Shown: in pieces, positions 31,621 to 37,406 of the stretch | Numbering within the stretch: position 1 is the stretch's first letter | Layout of the letters: each line of letters begins with the position of its first letter | From: an uncultured Peptococcaceae bacterium | GTDB lineage: Bacteria > Bacillota > Limnochordia > Darwinibacteriales > Darwinibacteriaceae | Reading direction: 5' to 3' | Assembly (NCBI GenBank): GCA_937988745.1 | Contig: CALKAR010000242.1 | Coordinates: 1-37,406, forward strand | Length of the DNA stretch: 37,406 bases | Program-made: the position numbers and the translations under genes | Notes under the pieces: generated by a model | The model's input: the letters and a program-made list of their open reading frames with translations, nothing else | What the model was told of the DNA's origin: nothing | Database searches by the model: none

Positions 31621-33528
31621 CTACTCCATCCCGATAACCGGCTCATTGGTGGGCTTAAGGCCCCTTACCCGATTGACCTCTTTCTCTATATATGCTTCTG
31701 ATTCCTCTTCGGTTACTACTTCCTCCAGTGGACGCCCTTCCATGATAGCTTCAAATTCTTCTTTCTCGAGAGTTTCCCTCTCAAGTAGAGCTTGGGCTAC
31801 AGCATCAAGTTTGTCCCGATGCTTAGTAAGAATTTCTACCGCCCGTTGGTGGCTGGTTTCTACAATGCTGCGGACTTCCTCATCAATGGCGGCAGCTACT
31901 TCTTCACTGTAGTTTCGATCACGGGAAATATCACGGCCCAAGAATACCAAGTCTTCTCCACTTGGACGCCCGAAGGTCAAAGGTCCGAGCCTGTCGCTCA
32001 TCCCCCATTCCATAACCATCTTGCGAGCAATGCGAGTGACCCGCTCTAAGTCATTTTGGGCGCCGGTGCTGATTTCACCAATAGCGATTTCTTCAGCTGC
32101 CCGCCCTGCTAAGAGATCTACCAAGTCATCGAGGAGCTTGCTCTTCGTCATTACGTAACGTTCCTCTTCTGGCAGGGTCATTGTGTATCCGCCAGCAGAG
32201 CCTCGTCCAATGATGGTTACTTTGTGTACCGGATCCGCATGGGGCAGGAAGTACGCTGCCACCGCATGCCCTGCCTCATGATAGGCAAAGACGGTACGGT
32301 CTTCTTCAGTCAGGACCCGATTCTTCTTGGCTGGGCCCATCAGAACCCGGTCAATAGCCTCTTCTACATCAGACATCAAGATCTGCTTGCGGCCTGCCCG
32401 AGCAGCTAGAATTGCCGACTCATTTAACAGGTTAGCCAAATCTGCACCTGCAAATCCGGGGGTCCGCCGCGCAATCACATTTAGATCAACTTCTGGATCG
32501 AGTGGCTTATTACGGCTGTGAATCTTCAGGATCTCTTTCCGTCCCTGCAGGTCTGGACGATCTACTACAATCTTGCGGTCAAAGCGGCCGGGGCGGAGAA
32601 GTGCTGGGTCTAACACATCAGCACGGTTGGTAGCGGCCATAACAATAATGCCGCTGTTAGTTTCAAACCCGTCCATCTCTACCAGCATCTGGTTGAGCGT
32701 CTGTTCTCTCTCATCGTGCCCGCCGCCGAGGCCAGCACCACGCTGTCGGCCTACAGCATCAAGCTCATCAATAAAAACAAGGCAGGGTGCATTTTTCTTT
32801 GCTTGATCAAAGAGGTCGCGCACTCGGGAAGCACCCACACCGACGAACATCTCAACGAATTCAGAACCACTAATACTGAAGAATGGTACTCCTGCTTCTC
32901 CCGCTACTGCCCTAGCAAGAAGCGTCTTACCGGTTCCTGGAGGCCCTACCAGCAGGACTCCCTTGGGAATCTTAGCACCCACTTCGGCAAACTTCTTCGG
33001 ATGCTTGAGAAATTCCACGATCTCAACAAGTTCCTGCTTAGCTTCATCTACACCGGCTACATCATCAAATGTAACCCGAGGCTTATCTTCGGTAACCAGT
33101 CTAGCTCGGCTCTTCCCAAATGATAGAGCGCGATTGTTGCCGCCCTGCATCTGATTCATAATGAAAAGCCATACGAAAGCTAATACAACGATGAATATAA
33201 TGTTGGGAATCAAAGCCACCCACCAGGGCGTAGTCGGGGGTGGTTCTGCGGCAATCTGTGCATTTCCCTCTAAACGATCGGCGATATCAGACATCTTGCC
33301 CATAGGCACTATAGAAACGAAGGGAGTTCCATCCCTGAGGACACCGCTGATCTGCTGATCGCCAATCATCCGAACAGATGCCACCTGGTTTTGGTCAATG
33401 AGGCGAAGCAGCTCAGAGTAATACAGTTCCCGCTCGTAGCTACGAGGTGAATACATGCTGCTGGCCAAGGTGACCACGATGATGGCGATTAACAAATAGA
33501 GGCTGATGCCTCGCAAAAATCTGTTCAA
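31621..33528 (-). CDS. ftsH: ATP-dependent zinc metalloprotease FtsH
   Basis: Membrane-bound AAA+ protease. Two transmembrane segments (about 8-23 and 103-123) flank a small extracytoplasmic domain; the AAA+ domain has Walker A GPPGTGKT (195-202), Walker B LVFIDE (250-255) and the arginine-finger segment LRPGRFDR (311-318); the protease site is HEAGH (417-421). The start is TTG at 33528, 8 nt after GGAGGGGAGG, giving 635 residues and the family-like MNRFLRGISLYLL. The frame extends to 33567 without a ribosome site. Own promoter behind tilS; hprT, usually between them in Bacillus, is absent. Confidence 0.98.
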   Translation of the reverse strand: MNRFLRGISLYLLIAIIVVTLASSMYSPRSYERELYYSELLRLIDQNQVASVRMIGDQQISGVLRDGTPFVSIVPMGKMSDIADRLEGNAQIAAEPPPTTPWWVALIPNIIFIVVLAFVWLFIMNQMQGGNNRALSFGKSRARLVTEDKPRVTFDDVAGVDEAKQELVEIVEFLKHPKKFAEVGAKIPKGVLLVGPPGTGKTLLARAVAGEAGVPFFSISGSEFVEMFVGVGASRVRDLFDQAKKNAPCLVFIDELDAVGRQRGAGLGGGHDEREQTLNQMLVEMDGFETNSGIIVMAATNRADVLDPALLRPGRFDRKIVVDRPDLQGRKEILKIHSRNKPLDPEVDLNVIARRTPGFAGADLANLLNESAILAARAGRKQILMSDVEEAIDRVLMGPAKKNRVLTEEDRTVFAYHEAGHAVAAYFLPHADPVHKVTIIGRGSAGGYTMTLPEEERYVMTKSKLLDDLVDLLAGRAAEEIAIGEISTGAQNDLERVTRIARKMVMEWGMSDRLGPLTFGRPSGEDLVFLGRDISRDRNYSEEVAAAIDEEVRSIVETSHQRAVEILTKHRDKLDAVAQALLERETLEKEEFEAIMEGRPLEEVVTEEESEAYIEKEVNRVRGLKPTNEPVIGME

Positions 33529-33595
33529 AACTCTATCCTCCCCTCCAATAATGGAGCGTGTTGACACACTTGTTTACATACTCATGCATTTTCTA

Positions 33596-33624
33596 ATTAT
33601 AGCACAGCAGGGTCAATGTGACAA
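33596..33624 (-). promoter_or_regulatory. SigA promoter of ftsH-folB
   Basis: TTGTCA (33619-33624), 17-nt spacer, TATAAT (33596-33601) with an extended TGC before it, on the minus strand. The -35 starts 3 nt after the tilS stop. Leader about 60 nt, containing a GTGTTGACAC palindrome and a CTCCA/TGGAG hairpin next to the ribosome site. Confidence 0.8.
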
Positions 33625-33627
33625 TGA

Positions 33628-34992
33628 TTATCCTGGTTTACAGGTGATTCGCACCACCTGAACCGAGTTGTCTGTTAGGCGCCCTTTTTCCGCTCGCCTG
33701 ACTTCTGGAATCCATAAAACATCCTGCTGATCAGTCACTAAGGGCAGTGAGTCGCGCAGCCAGCGAGGAATATGAGCTTCAAGCATTAAGCGGCTTACTT
33801 TCTTACTTGAAGCGCTGCCAAACGGACGCATACGATCACCTGCCTGCCGAGGACGCACGACAAGGGGCAGTGCCAAATCTTCATACGCGAAATCTTCACT
33901 CTGCGGGTTCCGCTCGGGAAGCTGGTCGCAAGTATAAAGCTCAGCGGAAACCACCCAGTCTCCAGCAACAACCTCTCCAGGAACTGGCAGTATCTGTTCT
34001 GTCCAGTCCTGCGGAGAATATTCCCCTATATAGATATGGTTCGCTGTACCGGCTGCCGTTGTTTGGGGCAGTTCCAGCTGAAATGCACTGCCTGCAGCAA
34101 TTAAGGTTCGCAGCTCTTCAATGTGGGTAAAATCGATGCGGCGCAGATCACCCTTGTACAAGGCAATTAGCCTGCGCAAAACGCGGCGCTGCAAGGCAAG
34201 CGGCAGTTCCATAAAGATAGAACGGGGGAAGATAATCTGACCGTTCCAGCGGCGGCTGTGCTCAGTGCAGATTTCTTCTGTCAGATTTTCTATTTCCTCA
34301 TCTTCGGCCCGCACTACTTCACTTAGAGTAATAAGATGCCTGCGGGCCCCTGGATTATACTCACGCTCCAGGAGGGGAATTAAATCATATCGGATGCGAT
34401 TGCGGAAATGAGATGTATCTTTATTGCTTTGATCCTCAGCATAGGGAACCGACCGGCTGCGGCAGTACTCAACAAGCCGCTCCTTCGGTATTGTCAGCAG
34501 TGGTCGAATATACATGCCTCGTACGGGCAGCATACCTTTTAATCCGGACAGGCCGGCACCGCGCAGGATATTCATCAGCACCGTTTCTGCTTGATCATCG
34601 GCGTGATGTCCGAGAGCGATGCGCTCATAACCGTGTTCGACGGCAAAAGCCTGCAAGAGTCTGTAGCGGATCGTCCGCGCTCCATGCAGTTTGGACTGCT
34701 GCACACTCTTGGCAAAGCTCGTCACATCATATTCACAAACTTCTACCGAAATCCCCAGTGACTCACAGTAGGCGCGCACCATATCGGCCTCTTGGCGTGC
34801 TTCTTCCCTAAAGCCATGATTAAGATGCCAGACTCCGATGCGGTCAGGACTCCAGCGGTAAAAAAGATGAAGGAGAGCCATAGAATCTGGCCCCCCACTC
34901 ACTGCAAGCAAAACACGCTGGCCTTCGCCAACCATATTGTGTTCATTTAGATTTTTGATAAACTCAGGAAAGAGATCGCAGTGTCTCTCCAC
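33628..34992 (-). CDS. tilS: tRNA(Ile)-lysidine synthetase
   Basis: Modifies C34 of the CAU-anticodon tRNA-Ile to lysidine, an essential step for reading AUA. The PP-loop ATP motif SGGPDS lies at 32-37, followed by LGHHADDQAETVLMNILRG and the C-terminal TilS domain with VRPRQAGDRMRPFG. 454 residues, the long form. GTG start overlaps the spoIIE stop by one base (TAGTG); AGGAGG lies 8 nt upstream inside spoIIE. No separate promoter is obvious. Confidence 0.97.
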   Translation of the reverse strand: MERHCDLFPEFIKNLNEHNMVGEGQRVLLAVSGGPDSMALLHLFYRWSPDRIGVWHLNHGFREEARQEADMVRAYCESLGISVEVCEYDVTSFAKSVQQSKLHGARTIRYRLLQAFAVEHGYERIALGHHADDQAETVLMNILRGAGLSGLKGMLPVRGMYIRPLLTIPKERLVEYCRSRSVPYAEDQSNKDTSHFRNRIRYDLIPLLEREYNPGARRHLITLSEVVRAEDEEIENLTEEICTEHSRRWNGQIIFPRSIFMELPLALQRRVLRRLIALYKGDLRRIDFTHIEELRTLIAAGSAFQLELPQTTAAGTANHIYIGEYSPQDWTEQILPVPGEVVAGDWVVSAELYTCDQLPERNPQSEDFAYEDLALPLVVRPRQAGDRMRPFGSASSKKVSRLMLEAHIPRWLRDSLPLVTDQQDVLWIPEVRRAEKGRLTDNSVQVVRITCKPG

Positions 34993-37061
34993 TAAGAAGT
35001 CCTCCTGTAAACCTCAATCTCTTCTTCTGTGCGCGCAAGCTTAGCAACTACAACCGTCATATCATCATCTACCCGTCCATGGGCAGCATTGATACTGCGG
35101 CTGAGTATTTGCCGTGCTAGGTCCGACAAATCCTGGGCCTCGTCAACGCGCTGAAGCATGCGGGAAACCCATTCCTCTTTGCGGTCGATATGCCGACGAG
35201 CCTCTAAAACTCCGTCGGTGACCATGATCAATACTTCGCCTTCTTTGAGCAATCTCCTATCGCGTTCTACTTCAATTTGGGAAAGGATACCCACTGGGAG
35301 ACACTGATTTTGGATAATCTCTACTTCGCGTCCCCGCTTGATGAAGCTGGGAGCCGCACCAATCTTGACAAAATCGAGCTTACCGGTATATAGGTCTACA
35401 ACCACAAGATCGATAGTGACGAAGATTTCATCGCGGCTGCGCATAAGAAGTACCTGGTTCACGAGTGAAATAGCCGCTTCTACGTTATAGCCTGCTGTAA
35501 TCATACTCTGTAGGAGTCTGATTGCGACCCTACTTTCATTATGAGCCCGCATGCCGACTCCCATACCGTCGCTCAAAATAACGGCCATCTTGCTCTTGGA
35601 AAGCTCAAAGACCATTCCATTGTCGCCAGAAATCGCACCACTTGCCACATGGGCACTCTGCACTTGGAGTTTGTACTTAGGGCTGGGTGCAACTTTGAAG
35701 CCACAACCCTGTTTACTCGTGCATTTCCTGCTGATCACGGTATATTTGTCTCCGTTCATGCGGGTGCATACTTCGGCTACCTCATGACAGAACCTGCCGG
35801 TGGCACAGCTCCTGCGGCAGTAACCTGTTATTTCATAACCATCAAAGGTTTGAACAGCCGTAACAGATCGAAACTCTACTTCAGGAAAAGCACGCAAGAT
35901 CTGATCCTCTAGCCGGCCAGTGAAACTGACCCCAGGAGCAAATTCCCGTGTCATGGTGCGCAGTACATCGGCCATACCGTTTAGTTGAGCCACCACCAAG
36001 TTCTCATCGCAGCCCTCAAGGGCATTAGCTAGTTCTTCTAGAACCACAAGCTGGTCGCTCATACGCTCATTGATAATTTCTCGCGCCCGTTCCGTATAGC
36101 TGGCCTGACGCTGCCTAAACGAAGGAGTGCCAGGGATAATGCGTGCTAGATGACGCAGAAAACGAGCGGGAATTAAGGCAGCAGCAGCCCCCGCACCAAG
36201 GGAGGCTGCCGCAAGTTTTACAATGGAAGCATCAACATAGCCTCCCTTTGACAGCAGTGCTGCCAAAGCAGGGCCCATAACTAAGGCAAACGAAGAGCCG
36301 CTGAGTACACCCGTTAGAATAGCGCAAAGGACCGTCAAAACGATATAGTCCGTTGATTCTCCCAATAAAAGCCCAGCCAAAGCTAAGCCTGAACCGAGCA
36401 GCGCAGAAACAGAGAGGCCACCTAACCGAGCAGCACCTGCAATCAAACAGAACGAAATCAGCAGGCGGATAGAAACACCAAACACACGGCCTCGCACAGC
36501 GGCTGTAACTGCTAGAGCAAGCAGAAGCCACTGCGTTTCGCGGTAAGCTATGTCTTCTTCGGCCCAACCATCTAAGAGAGCATAAGTCAATAGATATACT
36601 AGCACTCCGATGGCAGCTTCCGTAATTCCGGTAAGAAAAACTCCCGGGGCCTGCCTGAATAAGAAAGCGATAATAGTCTTAATACCAAAAGCAGCTAATG
36701 CTGCAAACAGCCAGGTCTTCTTCCTCTCCCGCACCCGAACCTCACTGGGCATTATAAATCCGAGAATGGCTAAGGCAGCGGCATAAGGTAGAGCGGCCTG
36801 CCAACCTACCGCTAGAAATGTACCGATCACTGCAGCGAAAATCGCAGGGGCTGCTGACTCCCGCGAACCGGTAGCGCGCAGAGCCGCTGCATAGGCAATT
36901 CCGAGGGGTAGAAGTTCGCCAAAGACAGTTCCATAACCAAGGAAAACCGCCGCAATAACAAGTACCCATGGAATATCGGAGGGTAGATCGATAACTAATG
37001 TCCAGGGACGAATTCTCGACCCTTTGTTTGTGCGCCAAGCAAAGGTTTGCAAACGTTCCAT
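34992..37061 (-). CDS. spoIIE: Stage II sporulation protein E (membrane PP2C phosphatase)
   Basis: Dephosphorylates SpoIIAA to activate SigF in the forespore. The N-terminal half has many hydrophobic helices (about residues 25-300); a linker follows, with a Cys-rich patch (CRRSCATGRFC and further Cys); the last 210 residues are the PP2C domain with LSDGMGVGMRAHNES, MVTDGVLEA and VDDDMTVVVAKL. At 689 residues it is shorter than the 827 of B. subtilis; the difference is probably in the linker. ATG start after GGAGAGGTTGAG. The promoter region shows a 21-nt spacing and a Spo0A-like box. Confidence 0.96.
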   Translation of the reverse strand: MERLQTFAWRTNKGSRIRPWTLVIDLPSDIPWVLVIAAVFLGYGTVFGELLPLGIAYAAALRATGSRESAAPAIFAAVIGTFLAVGWQAALPYAAALAILGFIMPSEVRVRERKKTWLFAALAAFGIKTIIAFLFRQAPGVFLTGITEAAIGVLVYLLTYALLDGWAEEDIAYRETQWLLLALAVTAAVRGRVFGVSIRLLISFCLIAGAARLGGLSVSALLGSGLALAGLLLGESTDYIVLTVLCAILTGVLSGSSFALVMGPALAALLSKGGYVDASIVKLAAASLGAGAAAALIPARFLRHLARIIPGTPSFRQRQASYTERAREIINERMSDQLVVLEELANALEGCDENLVVAQLNGMADVLRTMTREFAPGVSFTGRLEDQILRAFPEVEFRSVTAVQTFDGYEITGYCRRSCATGRFCHEVAEVCTRMNGDKYTVISRKCTSKQGCGFKVAPSPKYKLQVQSAHVASGAISGDNGMVFELSKSKMAVILSDGMGVGMRAHNESRVAIRLLQSMITAGYNVEAAISLVNQVLLMRSRDEIFVTIDLVVVDLYTGKLDFVKIGAAPSFIKRGREVEIIQNQCLPVGILSQIEVERDRRLLKEGEVLIMVTDGVLEARRHIDRKEEWVSRMLQRVDEAQDLSDLARQILSRSINAAHGRVDDDMTVVVAKLARTEEEIEVYRRTS

Positions 37062-37099
37062 CTCAACCTCTCCAGTTCGCCGAAATACACTCGATAATA

Positions 37100-37132
37100 A
37101 TCATACCAAAATATTAATTATATATTTGTCGC
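37100..37132 (-). promoter_or_regulatory. Probable Spo0A-activated promoter of spoIIE
   Basis: On the minus strand GCGACA (37127-37132) and TATGAT (37100-37105) are separated by 21 nt; the -10 is preceded by TGG. The -35 overlaps TTTGTCGC on the plus strand (37125-37132), a 0A-box-like sequence. The long spacer with a 0A box at the -35 is the known layout of the B. subtilis spoIIE and spoIIG promoters. Confidence 0.55.
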
Positions 37133-37173
37133 TTAACTTATGTACTAGTTCATAATTTTCACATTTAAGGGTA

Positions 37174-37208
37174 TAAAAAAATAAACCCCGCAGTTATGTG
37201 CAGGGTTT
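37174..37208 (-). terminator. Terminator downstream of tRNA-Met
   Basis: 10-bp stem with one G-U pair in the minus-strand RNA (arms 37183-37192 and 37199-37208, 6-nt loop) followed by ATTTTTTT. The same position is a C-A mismatch on the plus strand, supporting the minus direction. Confidence 0.8.
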
Positions 37209-37227
37209 TTTCGAAAATTCGCCGTTA

Positions 37228-37304
37228 TGGTAGCGGCGGCTGGATTCGAACCAGCGACACTACGGGTATGAACCGTATGCTCTAACCAACTGAGCTACGC
37301 CGCC
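37228..37304 (-). tRNA. tRNA-Met (CAT), elongator
   Basis: A 77-nt cloverleaf with a fully paired acceptor stem GGCGGCG/CGCCGCT region, anticodon CAT in ACGGTTCATACCCGT and encoded CCA. It lacks the initiator C1-A72 mismatch and matches the elongator tRNA-Met pattern of Bacillota; a tRNA-Ile2 (CAT, lysidine-modified) is less likely from the acceptor and anticodon arms. Confidence 0.9.
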
Positions 37305-37315
37305 ACGCAAGATTT

Positions 37316-37344
37316 ATTATACTCATGAAGGCTGATAAAGTCAA
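37316..37344 (-). promoter_or_regulatory. SigA promoter of tRNA-Met
   Basis: TTGACT (37339-37344), 17-nt spacer, TATAAT (37316-37321) on the minus strand, about 12 nt before the mature tRNA. To its right, up to the window edge, only a short TGAGCG/CGCTCA hairpin (37389-37403) is seen. Confidence 0.8.
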
Positions 37345-37406
37345 GCCCTCTTTCCTCACAGAAATCACACTTTATAGCAGGAGTTTAGTGAGCGTCCCGC
37401 TCAACC

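Overview
The window is a gene-dense housekeeping segment of a spore-forming member of the Bacillota (Firmicutes). The evidence is the gene content and order: spoIIE, spmA/spmB and sigH (sporulation), ctsR-mcsA-mcsB-clpC (arginine-phosphorylation stress operon), disA, radA, and T-box and L10-leader RNA switches. The order follows the classic Bacillus/Clostridia chromosomal block from spoIIE to rpoC. It differs from Bacillus subtilis in details: tuf lies between sigH and rpmG, carD is inserted beside disA, ispD and ispF are fused, and gltX, rae1 (yacP), hprT and ybxB are absent from their usual places. This suggests a Clostridia-like or deep-branching lineage; the exact taxon cannot be told from the sequence alone. 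Base composition looks close to 50% GC by eye.

Reading the minus strand from right to left, transcription starts with tRNA-Met, then spoIIE-tilS, ftsH-folB, a plus-strand htrA, birA, plus-strand spmAB, the ctsR-mcsA-mcsB-clpC operon, radA-disA, a plus-strand Cys-rich MazG-like hypothetical gene, carD-yacL-ispDF, a cysteine T-box followed by cysE-cysS-mrnC-rlmB, sigH, a tRNA-Thr/Tyr/fMet array, a small membrane-protein ORF, tuf, rpmG-secE-nusG-rplK-rplA, the L10-leader-controlled rplJ-rplL, and finally rpoB-rpoC.

Regulation is unusually easy to read. Many promoters match the SigA consensus with 17-18 nt spacing and often sit within a few bases of the preceding stop codon. Three RNA-level controls are visible: a Cys T-box, an L10 leader with attenuator, and a probable L1 operator. 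There are also a CtsR operator, a SigE-like promoter before spmA, and a 21-nt-spaced promoter with a Spo0A-like box before spoIIE. These elements also correct several start codons (sigH, cysE, ispDF, ftsH, mcsA, radA, birA).

No clearly new multi-gene system (defence island, mobile element, biosynthetic cluster or CRISPR) is present; the region is conserved core genome. The least explained items are the Cys-rich MazG-like protein divergent from carD and abutting disA, the 60-residue acidic tail on RpoB, the 68-residue membrane ORF between the tRNAs and tuf, and the coupling of essential tilS to sporulation gene spoIIE.
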